25,095 bases of DNA. It comes from CAYVBJ01 sp964415185 (lineage in GTDB: Bacteria; Bacteroidota; Rhodothermia; Balneolales; Balneolaceae). Position numbers and translations under genes: made by a program. The stretch spans positions 1-25,095 of the forward strand of contig CAYPZI010000035.1 of NCBI GenBank assembly GCA_964415185.1. Direction: 5' to 3'. Under the pieces are notes generated by a model, which saw only the letters and a list, made by a program, of their open reading frames with translations, did no database searches and was not told the origin of the DNA. Positions 15,628 through 23,693 of this stretch are shown one piece after another (within the stretch, counting starts at the first letter, position 1; each line of letters starts with the position of its first letter).

Positions 15628-18471
15628 TTGCGCGATCATATAGTAATACGAGGAGCCAGGGAACATAACCTCAAAAACATAGATATTGACATTCCGAGAG
15701 AGAAGCTGGTTGTGCTGACCGGGCTTTCCGGTTCCGGAAAATCCTCGCTGGCCTTCGATACGGTTTATGCGGAGGGCCAGAGGCGTTTTCTTGAATCTCT
15801 TTCGGCCTATGCAAGGCAGTTCCTGGGTATGATGGAACGGCCCGATGTGGATTTTATCGATGGTCTTTCGCCGGTGATTTCCATCGACCAGAAAACAACC
15901 AACAGAAACCCGCGTTCAACAGTCGGAACGGTAACCGAAATCTATGATTTCCTGAGGTTGCTCTATGCCAGGGCGGCCATTCCGTACTCCTACATATCCG
16001 GAAACAAGATGGAGAAGCAGACTTCCGATCAGATAGTTTCATCCATTATGAATATGGAAAGCGGAACAAAAGCTTACTGTCTTGCTCCTGTTGTGCGCGG
16101 AAGAAAAGGGCATTACCGCGAGTTGTTTGAACAGATGCAAAAGCAGGGCTTCATCCGGGCAAGGGTAGATGGCGAATTTATCGATCTTGAAGGAGAGATC
16201 AAGCTGGACCGGTACAAGACGCACAATATTGAAATTGTGGTGGACCGCTTTGTGATTTCTTCAAAAAGCGAAAAAAGAATTTCAGAAAGTGTGAGGATGG
16301 CCCTGGAGATGGCCGACGGCAACCTGATTCTCGCCGTTCAGGATGAGGATGGTAAGTTTAATGACAAGGTATTCTCTAAAAACCTTTACGATCCAGAAAG
16401 CGGACTTTCGTATGAAGATCCCGCACCCAATCTATTTTCTTTTAATTCGCCATTCGGGGCCTGCAAAAAATGCAACGGGCTCGGGTATGAATATGACGTA
16501 AGCCGGGAGCTTGTAATACCGAACAGGGATCAGTCTGTTAACGAAGGAGCCATCCGTTTCTTGGGTGAACCGAGAGATATTTTTGTTTTCAAACAGCTCA
16601 GGTCGGTGCTGGAAACACTTGGCCTTGATTTCGATACTCCAATCAAGGATTTCACAGAAAAACAACTCGACATCCTTTTTGAGGGAGGTGGTGAGAAAAA
16701 ATATGATGTGAGCTACGATTTCAAAAGCAATAACGTAACCTATAAACATAAGTTCAGCGGTATCTCGGAAATTATCCGCGAACAGTATCACAACAGTAAA
16801 TCGAATAAACAGAAAGACAAGGCAAAAGCGTACCTGGCAAAAATTACGTGTGAAGAGTGTGGCGGCGGACGCCTGAAGAAAGAAGCACTGTCGTACAAGC
16901 TGGATGATTATAATATCCATGACCTGGTTCAGATGGATATCAGGTCACTCAGAACTACATTGCCCAAACTGGACCTCACCGAGAGGCAAAGAGCCATCGG
17001 GGGGCAAGTGATGAAAGAAGTGATTGACCGTCTTGATTTCCTGTTGAATGTAGGCCTGGATTATCTTTCCCTGAACCGGGAAGCCCAAACCCTGAGCGGC
17101 GGCGAGGCACAGAGAATTCGTCTTGCCACACAAATCGGTACCCAGCTTGTCGGGGTTTTATATATCCTGGATGAGCCTAGCATAGGCCTGCACCAGAGGG
17201 ACAATATCAAGCTGCTCAAATCACTTGAGACCTTGCGTGACCTCGGTAATTCGGTTATTGTGGTTGAGCACGACCGGGAAACAATGGAACATGCAGATTA
17301 TGTGATTGACATGGGCCCCGGTGCAGGTACCGAAGGCGGCCATATCGTAACAGCCGGCAAGCCGGGTGAACTGGACAGGTCTGCACTAACCACCAAATTT
17401 TTACTGAATGAAGAATCCATTCCATACAGCCCTGACCGGAGGAAAGGAACCGGCAAGGAGATCCGGGTACGGAATACAACCGGGCACAATCTCAAAAATG
17501 TAGATTTGAATATACCACTTGGTAAATTTATCTGCGTCACGGGAGTCAGCGGCAGCGGTAAGAGTTCACTTATTAACCAGACACTTACACCGATTCTGTC
17601 AAACTATTATTACAATTCGAAATCGGTACCTCTTTCATATGACAGTGTTGATGGGCTTGATCATGTGGATAAGGTCATTTCGATCGATCAAAGTCCTATC
17701 GGGCGTACGCCGCGGTCGAATCCGGGGACATATACCAAGGTATTTGACCAGATCAGGGCACTATTTGCAGAATTGCCCGAATCGAAAATCAGGGGATACG
17801 ACCAGGGAAGATTCAGTTTCAATGTAAAAGGCGGGCGCTGCGAGAGCTGTAATGGAGACGGTGTTCGGAAAATTGAGATGAATTTTTTGCCGGATGTCTA
17901 TGTAACCTGTGAAAATTGCAATGGCAAGAGATACAACCGGGAAACACTCGAAATCTATTACAAAGACAAAAATATAGCGGATGTGCTGGAAATGCCGGTG
18001 AGCAAAGCTGTGGAATTTTTTGATTCGGTGCCGGTAATTAAAAGAAAACTCAAAACCCTCGACTCAGTTGGACTGGGTTACATTAGGCTGGGGCAGTCGA
18101 GTACCACATTGAGCGGAGGAGAGGCACAGAGAATCAAGCTGGCACGGGAGCTTTCGAAAATCGGGACGGGTGATACGGTTTATATTATGGATGAACCGAC
18201 AACAGGCCTCCATTTCCAGGATGTAAAAATGCTTGTTGATGTAATTCAGAAGCTGGTGAATAAAGGCAATACGGTGATTGTGATAGAGCACAATATGGAT
18301 CTGATCAAGGCAGCCGACTGGATTGTTGACCTTGGGCCTGAAGGCGGCATTGGCGGTGGCGAAATTATTGCCGAGGGCACGCCGGAAGAAGTTGCTGAAA
18401 ATAAAGAGAGCTACACCGGGCTCTATCTTGCCAAAGAGCTGGAGCGTTCGGAAACAAGAGAATCTGCTTAA
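15628..18471 (+). CDS. uvrA: UvrABC system protein A
   Basis: UvrA is the damage-scanning ATPase of nucleotide excision repair; as a dimer it loads UvrB at lesions. The 947-residue protein holds both ABC modules: Walker A GLSGSGKSS (32-40) and GVSGSGKSS (about 638-646), with signature motifs LSGGEAQRIRLA (about 489) and LSGGEAQRIKLA (about 827). The second zinc finger is intact as CESC, 19 residues, CENC (about 737-762). The insertion domain has CKKC (about 278) and CEEC (about 408). The start is TTG at 15628, which gives the canonical opening IVIRGAREHNLKNI; no in-frame ATG lies close by. No Shine-Dalgarno or SOS-box-like palindrome was recognised upstream. Confidence 0.98.
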   Translation: MRDHIVIRGAREHNLKNIDIDIPREKLVVLTGLSGSGKSSLAFDTVYAEGQRRFLESLSAYARQFLGMMERPDVDFIDGLSPVISIDQKTTNRNPRSTVGTVTEIYDFLRLLYARAAIPYSYISGNKMEKQTSDQIVSSIMNMESGTKAYCLAPVVRGRKGHYRELFEQMQKQGFIRARVDGEFIDLEGEIKLDRYKTHNIEIVVDRFVISSKSEKRISESVRMALEMADGNLILAVQDEDGKFNDKVFSKNLYDPESGLSYEDPAPNLFSFNSPFGACKKCNGLGYEYDVSRELVIPNRDQSVNEGAIRFLGEPRDIFVFKQLRSVLETLGLDFDTPIKDFTEKQLDILFEGGGEKKYDVSYDFKSNNVTYKHKFSGISEIIREQYHNSKSNKQKDKAKAYLAKITCEECGGGRLKKEALSYKLDDYNIHDLVQMDIRSLRTTLPKLDLTERQRAIGGQVMKEVIDRLDFLLNVGLDYLSLNREAQTLSGGEAQRIRLATQIGTQLVGVLYILDEPSIGLHQRDNIKLLKSLETLRDLGNSVIVVEHDRETMEHADYVIDMGPGAGTEGGHIVTAGKPGELDRSALTTKFLLNEESIPYSPDRRKGTGKEIRVRNTTGHNLKNVDLNIPLGKFICVTGVSGSGKSSLINQTLTPILSNYYYNSKSVPLSYDSVDGLDHVDKVISIDQSPIGRTPRSNPGTYTKVFDQIRALFAELPESKIRGYDQGRFSFNVKGGRCESCNGDGVRKIEMNFLPDVYVTCENCNGKRYNRETLEIYYKDKNIADVLEMPVSKAVEFFDSVPVIKRKLKTLDSVGLGYIRLGQSSTTLSGGEAQRIKLARELSKIGTGDTVYIMDEPTTGLHFQDVKMLVDVIQKLVNKGNTVIVIEHNMDLIKAADWIVDLGPEGGIGGGEIIAEGTPEEVAENKESYTGLYLAKELERSETRESA

Positions 18472-18525
18472 ATCGCACTATAATTTTTCTTGTAAGGGGA
18501 TTTAAAACTCTCTATTTTCCCTGAC

Positions 18526-19092
18526 ATGAGTTTTGCAAGGTTTACATATTTTCAAAAACCGGTTGCCGCCCTGGTATTAGCCGCATTTCTGATTCAGGTT
18601 TTTGCATCCTTTTCAGGTTCGGCGAAAGAGGCTTCGTTTACGAGCTGGCTGGGCAGCAATATAGTGGAAACGGATGGCCGGAAAGACCTCGTTTTGAAAA
18701 GCGAACTCCGTGGCCTGCCGGAAAAAGCCGAAAACTTTAACTCATTTGTAGATCTTGCCTCCCGGCTGGTACTCGAAAACCGGAGTAATTTTCAGTTGCC
18801 AGGCGTCCATGATGAAACTGAAAAAGATCAAGAGGATGATGACTTCAGAACCTGGCTTTTAAGTCAATGGAATGCTTTTCACGATCATATGTCAAAAAAG
18901 GAAGCTGTGAAAGTTGAAACTCAGAAACTGCTTCCACGGTGGATTACCCAGGTTGTGGAATTTGGAACAACGGCAATCAGCAAGACTCTCTCATTATTTT
19001 CGGATTCGGCAGGAAAATGGTTTCAATCCATTTGGATTAAACAGGCTTTTCTCTTTCCATTGGCGAGCGGAATTTCAATTAATGCACCTTAG
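18526..19092 (+). CDS. Unknown protein with N-terminal signal or membrane segment
   Basis: I do not recognise this 188-residue protein. Residues about 12-28 (PVAALVLAAFLIQVFAS) form a hydrophobic segment after a short positively charged start, and an Ala/Ser-rich stretch follows (SGSAKEA). It is either a cleaved signal peptide or a single membrane anchor. The middle is mixed and charged, with an acidic patch around residues 98-106 (ETEKDQEDDD). The C-terminal third contains amphipathic helices rich in Trp and Phe and ends ISINAP. No cysteine is present, so there is no lipobox. It lies 54 bp after uvrA and 94 bp before secD. The location suggests, but does not show, a role at the cell envelope. 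Confidence 0.65.
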   Translation: MSFARFTYFQKPVAALVLAAFLIQVFASFSGSAKEASFTSWLGSNIVETDGRKDLVLKSELRGLPEKAENFNSFVDLASRLVLENRSNFQLPGVHDETEKDQEDDDFRTWLLSQWNAFHDHMSKKEAVKVETQKLLPRWITQVVEFGTTAISKTLSLFSDSAGKWFQSIWIKQAFLFPLASGISINAP

Positions 19093-19186
19093 ATATCCGC
19101 ATTTTTACATCTCTCTTTTTTTTAAATGATCCCCTCCGGGATTATCCAATCATTATATTTCATACTAAAAATTAATTTATTCAGAA

Positions 19187-21007
19187 ATGAAAGGTCAAAA
19201 CAACGGATTTAAAATCGGTTCGATCGTGGTTTTCCTGGGATTAACCGTCTTTTATCTCTTTCCAACTATTCAACAGATGCTGGAAAGAAATTATATGGAA
19301 AGCATGACTGAATCGGAAAGAGCACAATATGTAGAAGAAAACAGGGCAAAGCTTCAAAACCTTTCGGAAAATGCACTGTCGTTAGGGCTTGACTTGCAGG
19401 GCGGGATGTATGTAACCCTTGAAGTCGGGACACGACAACTTTTCGAAGAACTTGCAGGTGACCGTGCTGATGAAGAACTCCGCGAAGTATTAAGAATTGC
19501 TGAAGAACGGGCATTCGAAGAGCGAACGGACTTTGTCACGGAATTCATAACGGAATTTGAAGCCAGAAATCCGGATGCCAGGCTTAGCCGGTATTATCAA
19601 TCGGATGATGAGAATATTACCCGAAGATCGACAAACGCCGAGGTAGAGGAATATCTCAGAAATCAAAGGGATGCTGCTGTCAACCGGGCTATTGAGATTA
19701 TTCGTACACGGGTTGACCGTTTCGGTGTAACAGAGCCCTCCATTCTGAAGCAGGGTAATAACAGAATTGTGGTTGAATTGCCCGGTGTTGACGATGAGGA
19801 AAGGGTCCGGAACCTGTTGAAAGGAACAGCCCGCCTTGAGTTCAGAATGACGGCCGAACCTGAAGATGTGACCAGTGCCAGGGAAAGGATATTTAACTAT
19901 TTTGATGAATCAGTGGAAGCCGATACGGCAGATACCGCAGGCACATCTCAACAAAATGAACTATTACAGTACCTGAATCCACAGGCAAGAAATCAATATG
20001 TTTTGGGATATGCTGCAGGAATTGATACTGCAAATGTTAACAACCTGATGCAACAGGAAGAAGTACAGGAACTGATACCAAGAAATACGGCTTTCTTGTG
20101 GTCGGCCAACCCGATCGGTACCGACCAGGGACTCGAATTTTATGAATTGATCGGCGTTCGCACCCAGATTGAACTGACCGGTGAAGTTATTTCCGAAGCG
20201 CGTGAGGCGTTTGATCCGACTACCAATGTTCCTGAAGTTTCGATGACAATGAACAGTGAAGGAACCAGAATCTGGTCAAGGCTAACCGGGGCCAATATCG
20301 GCAAGCCGGTAGCTATAGTTTTGGACGGATTTGTATTTTCATATCCCACCGTTCAGACAAAAATTTCTAACGGACGTTCATCCATCACTGGACTTGAAAG
20401 CTTGCAGGAAGCAGAAGACCTTGTAAATATTCTTCTCTCGGGTGCGCTGCCTGCCCCGCTTGAAATCATCCAGGAGCGAACTGTGGGTGCAACCCTTGGT
20501 GAGGCCTCCATCAGGGCGGGATTTCTGTCAACCCTGTTCGGGCTGGTCATTGTAGCTATCTTCATGATTATCTATTACAGGGCAGGTGGCGGAATTGCCG
20601 ACCTCGCATTAATTCTGAATATCATATTTATTCTTGGAATCCTGGCGGCTTTTAAAGCCACCCTGACGCTTCCGGGTATCGCGGGCATCGTACTGACCAT
20701 TGGTATGGCGGTTGATGCAAACGTTCTGATCTTTGACAGAATCAGGGAAGAGATGAGAGCAGGAAAAACATTACGGGCGGCTATCGACAGCGGTTATTCC
20801 AATGCAATGAGTGCCATTGTGGATGCGAACGTAACTACCTTTTTTGTAGCTGTGATTTTGTACAGCTTTGGCGTAGGCCCGATTAAAGGATTTGCCGTTA
20901 CGTTGATGGCAGGTATTGCTTCTTCTCTGTTCAGCGCTATTGTGATCACCCGCGTAGTTGTTGACTACCTGACCAGGGAAAAAACGGCTGAAATCAGTTT
21001 TGGCTAA
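19187..21007 (+). CDS. secD: Protein translocase subunit SecD
   Basis: SecD pairs with SecF in the inner membrane and uses the proton-motive force to help pull exported proteins through SecYEG. The 606-residue protein has a first membrane segment (about 9-27), the conserved GLDLQGGMYV (67-76), and a large periplasmic P1 domain with NRAIEIIRTRVDRFGV and IVVELPGV. Five membrane segments follow from about residue 444. The RND-family motif VDANVLIFDRIREE (about 508-521) is intact. An Asp/Thr-rich insert (ADTADTAGTS, about 246-255) lies in the periplasmic domain. secF follows 47 bp later as a separate gene. Confidence 0.96.
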   Translation: MKGQNNGFKIGSIVVFLGLTVFYLFPTIQQMLERNYMESMTESERAQYVEENRAKLQNLSENALSLGLDLQGGMYVTLEVGTRQLFEELAGDRADEELREVLRIAEERAFEERTDFVTEFITEFEARNPDARLSRYYQSDDENITRRSTNAEVEEYLRNQRDAAVNRAIEIIRTRVDRFGVTEPSILKQGNNRIVVELPGVDDEERVRNLLKGTARLEFRMTAEPEDVTSARERIFNYFDESVEADTADTAGTSQQNELLQYLNPQARNQYVLGYAAGIDTANVNNLMQQEEVQELIPRNTAFLWSANPIGTDQGLEFYELIGVRTQIELTGEVISEAREAFDPTTNVPEVSMTMNSEGTRIWSRLTGANIGKPVAIVLDGFVFSYPTVQTKISNGRSSITGLESLQEAEDLVNILLSGALPAPLEIIQERTVGATLGEASIRAGFLSTLFGLVIVAIFMIIYYRAGGGIADLALILNIIFILGILAAFKATLTLPGIAGIVLTIGMAVDANVLIFDRIREEMRAGKTLRAAIDSGYSNAMSAIVDANVTTFFVAVILYSFGVGPIKGFAVTLMAGIASSLFSAIVITRVVVDYLTREKTAEISFG

Positions 21008-21054
21008 TTGATTGACAATCATGAAAATTTTTAAAACTATACATACACAATATT

Positions 21055-21981
21055 ATGAGATGGTTTGAAACACCCAGTTTTGATTTTATAAAAGCACACA
21101 ACGTTGCCTACTTCATTTCAGGCACACTGATTATAGGTTCCCTGATTGCCATGTTTACGATGGGCCTTAATTACGGAATTGATTTCAGGGGCGGAAAAGA
21201 GTTCGTTGTTGAATTTGAGCAGCCGGTAAATGTTGTTGAAACCAGAAGTGTATTGACGGAGCCTCTCGGGGCTGTTCCGGAAGTTAAAAGGTTTGGTTCC
21301 GAGCAGGATATTTTGATCAGGACCGATGCCGAAGGCGACATCACGGAAGTTCAATCAACTATACTTGAAGCGCTGCAGCAGGAAGATCCGGATAATTCAG
21401 CAACCATGATAAAAACGGATATTGTAGGGCCGAGATTTGCCGAGGATCTTAAAATTGCGGCATTGAACTCAATCCTGTTTGCGGTTGCAGTCATATTTAT
21501 TTACATCCTGATCAGGTTCAAAGGCTGGTATTATTCGGCAGGTGCCGTAGCTGCTCTTGTACATGATGTTTTAATTGTACTTGGCATCTTTACCGTTATG
21601 GCTGAATTTGCACCTTTCAATGTAACTATAGACCAGGCCCTGATTGCGGCATTTCTTACTATCGTCGGATATTCATTGAACGACACTGTGGTAGTATTCG
21701 ACAGAATCCGTGAAAATTCAATCATTTATAAAACAATGAATTTTACCGACATGATTAATAAGAGCCTGAATGACACTTTAAGCCGCACTGTAATTACATC
21801 AGTTACTACCTTGTTTGTAGTAACCGTGCTGTTTATATTTGGTGGTGAAGTTCTGAGAGGATTCTCTTTTGCCCTGGTCATCGGAGTAATACTTGGAACA
21901 TACAGCTCACTTTTTGTAGCAAGCGCCCTTGTCGTTGAACTTGAAAAGCGGGCAATGAAGATTAAGGCAAAGTCCAAATAG
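21055..21981 (+). CDS. secF: Protein translocase subunit SecF
   Basis: SecF is the partner of SecD in the translocation motor. At 308 residues it is of normal length, with a first membrane segment at about 18-38, the family motif YGIDFRGGKEF (40-50), a short periplasmic domain, and five membrane segments from about residue 135. The SecF signature GYSLNDTVVVFDRIREN (about 204-220) is intact. The basic C terminus KRAMKIKAKSK is expected on the cytoplasmic side. It is 47 bp from secD and 30 bp from the STAS gene, so the three are probably cotranscribed. Confidence 0.96.
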   Translation: MRWFETPSFDFIKAHNVAYFISGTLIIGSLIAMFTMGLNYGIDFRGGKEFVVEFEQPVNVVETRSVLTEPLGAVPEVKRFGSEQDILIRTDAEGDITEVQSTILEALQQEDPDNSATMIKTDIVGPRFAEDLKIAALNSILFAVAVIFIYILIRFKGWYYSAGAVAALVHDVLIVLGIFTVMAEFAPFNVTIDQALIAAFLTIVGYSLNDTVVVFDRIRENSIIYKTMNFTDMINKSLNDTLSRTVITSVTTLFVVTVLFIFGGEVLRGFSFALVIGVILGTYSSLFVASALVVELEKRAMKIKAKSK

Positions 21982-22011
21982 CCGATTAATTTTAACCTAA
22001 CTAACCAAACT

Positions 22012-22356
22012 ATGAGTTTCGATATATCTGAACGCTATAATAGTGTAGTGATTGAATTGAAAGGAAACGTGATGGGCGGGCCTGATGCTGTAAGCCTGAA
22101 TGAAAAATTGCATGAGCTGATTGAGCAGGATAAAACAAACATCGTTGTGAACCTGAGCAAGGTTAAGTTTATGAATTCATCAGGGCTCGGTATGCTAATC
22201 GGTGCGCTCACAACCATGCGAAAAGCCGGCGGCGATCTCAGAATTGCCAATGCAACAGATAAAATTGAAAGCCTGCTTGTGATTACCAAGCTAATTACAG
22301 TCTTCAAACATTACAAAACGCTTGATGAAGCCATTAAGTCGTTTGATGAAAATTAA
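22012..22356 (+). CDS. STAS-domain anti-sigma factor antagonist-like protein
   Basis: A stand-alone STAS domain of 114 residues, resembling SpoIIAA/RsbV. These proteins bind an anti-sigma kinase and are switched by serine phosphorylation. The motif MNSSGLGML (54-62) aligns with the phospho-acceptor loop, and Ser57 corresponds to the Ser phosphorylated in SpoIIAA. The preceding KTNIVVNLSKVKF strand and the later LLVITKLITVFKHYKTLDEA match the family. No kinase or sigma factor lies nearby, so the partner is unknown. Other STAS roles, for example in lipid-asymmetry transport, are less likely with this length and motif. It is the last gene of the secDF unit, closed by a terminator 24 bp downstream. 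Confidence 0.88.
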   Translation: MSFDISERYNSVVIELKGNVMGGPDAVSLNEKLHELIEQDKTNIVVNLSKVKFMNSSGLGMLIGALTTMRKAGGDLRIANATDKIESLLVITKLITVFKHYKTLDEAIKSFDEN

Positions 22357-22380
22357 TCGGAACAAGAGTTATTAACCTTT

Positions 22381-22409
22381 AAGGAGGTGCCCGGCACCTC
22401 CTTTTTTTT
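22381..22409 (+). terminator. Intrinsic terminator after the secD-secF-STAS unit
   Basis: AAGGAGGTGC (22381-22390) pairs fully with GCACCTCCTT (22394-22403) around a CCG loop, and eight T's run from 22402 to 22409. This is a strong rho-independent terminator on the plus strand. The T-tract ends six bases before the purA ATG at 22416, which is unusually close. Confidence 0.93.
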
Positions 22410-22415
22410 GGACAT

Positions 22416-23693
22416 ATGGCAGTAAGAATTATTATAGGTGCTCAGTGGGGAGACGAAGGAAAAGGAAAAATTGTTGACCTGCTCAGTTCGGAATCCGATT
22501 ACGTGGTAAGATACCAGGGGGGTGCCAACGCAGGCCATACCATCAAATTTGATGACAAAAAGGCTGTTTTGCACCTTATTCCATCCGGAATTTTTAACGG
22601 TGACGCAGTATGTATAATCGGCAACGGGGTTGTGATTGATCCAAAAGCTTTGTGCGAAGAGATAGAAACAATCACAAAAATGGGATTTAACCTTAACGGG
22701 CGACTCTATGTAAGCCATGCCGCTCACGTCATATTGGAATACCACAAATCACTGGACCGCCTTAAGGAAAAAAACAGGGGAGAAGACGCAATCGGAACCA
22801 CCGGGCGCGGAATTGGTCCGGCGTATGTAAGCAAGATTTCAAGGGTTGGAATCCGGATGGGTGATTTGCTGGATGAAGAATTTTTGTTCAGCCGTATTCA
22901 AAGTAACCTGAAGGATATTAACAAAGCGCTGGTACATATTTATAATGAAAATCCGATTGATGCCGAAAAGATATACGAGGAAATCAGGCCGGCAGCGGAG
23001 AAATTAAAACCGTTTATTGCAAATACGTCAGAGGTGCTGCACCAGGCTTTGGAAACCGGCGAGACAATTCTTCTGGAGGGTGCCCAGGGATGCCTTTTGG
23101 ATGTAGACCACGGAACCTATCCGTACGTCACCTCTTCTTCGCCCACGGCGGGAGGAGCTTGTACGGGCAGCGGAATTCCACCCCTTGCAATTACCGATGT
23201 AACGGGAATCATGAAAGCCTACTGCACACGGGTGGGCAACGGACCGTTTCCGACCGAGCTTTTTGATTCTGCCGGTGAGAAGCTTCGCGAAAACGGGCAG
23301 GAATTCGGTGCCACTACCGGACGGCCGCGCCGATGCGGCTGGCTCGATCTTGTAGCTTTGAAATATGCCGTTCAAATAAATGGAATGAGTGAACTGGCAC
23401 TTACAAAGCTGGATGTACTGGATGGATTTGATGAAATCAAAGTCTGTACTTCTTATAAATTAGACGGAATTGAAACCCGTGCTTTTCCGGTTGAACCACG
23501 CACTCTCGAACTTGTAGAACCGGTTTACCGCTCATTCAGAGGCTGGAAAAAAGGGGTGACAAATGCAGGGTCTTTTGATGAAATGCCGAAAGAAGCCAGG
23601 GAATACATTCAATTTATTGAAAATTATCTGGGTGTGAAGTTAAGCATCATATCCACCGGCGCGAAACGGTCGGAAACAATTGTATTAAAGTGA
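22416..23693 (+). CDS. purA: Adenylosuccinate synthetase
   Basis: PurA couples IMP and aspartate with GTP to form adenylosuccinate, committing IMP to AMP. The 425-residue protein has all signatures: GAQWGDEGKGK (8-18) with catalytic Asp13, GGANAGHTI with His41, TTGRGIGPAY, EGAQGCLLDVDHGTYPYVT and GARS-type end ISTGAKRSETI. The ATG gives the canonical MAVRIIIGAQ start. There is almost no leader: the bases before the ATG belong to the T-tract of the preceding terminator. Transcription must either read through or begin within or just after the hairpin. The stop codon overlaps the ATG of the RuBisCO-like gene by one base (TGATG). Confidence 0.98.
   Translation: MAVRIIIGAQWGDEGKGKIVDLLSSESDYVVRYQGGANAGHTIKFDDKKAVLHLIPSGIFNGDAVCIIGNGVVIDPKALCEEIETITKMGFNLNGRLYVSHAAHVILEYHKSLDRLKEKNRGEDAIGTTGRGIGPAYVSKISRVGIRMGDLLDEEFLFSRIQSNLKDINKALVHIYNENPIDAEKIYEEIRPAAEKLKPFIANTSEVLHQALETGETILLEGAQGCLLDVDHGTYPYVTSSSPTAGGACTGSGIPPLAITDVTGIMKAYCTRVGNGPFPTELFDSAGEKLRENGQEFGATTGRPRRCGWLDLVALKYAVQINGMSELALTKLDVLDGFDEIKVCTSYKLDGIETRAFPVEPRTLELVEPVYRSFRGWKKGVTNAGSFDEMPKEAREYIQFIENYLGVKLSIISTGAKRSETIVLK

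Noticed and set aside
16432..16920. Minus-strand open frame inside uvrA (162 codons)
   Set aside because: Its hydrophobic, Phe-rich translation comes from reading uvrA codons backwards; uvrA is intact through this part.
19126..19145. ATCCC-CTCC-GGGAT hairpin before secD, with T's on its 5' side
   Set aside because: The T-run precedes the stem on the plus strand and reads as A's on the minus strand, so it fits a terminator in neither direction.
22381..22389. AAGGAGGTG as the purA ribosome binding site
   Set aside because: It is 28 bases from the ATG and paired in the terminator stem, and neighbouring genes do not use Shine-Dalgarno sequences.
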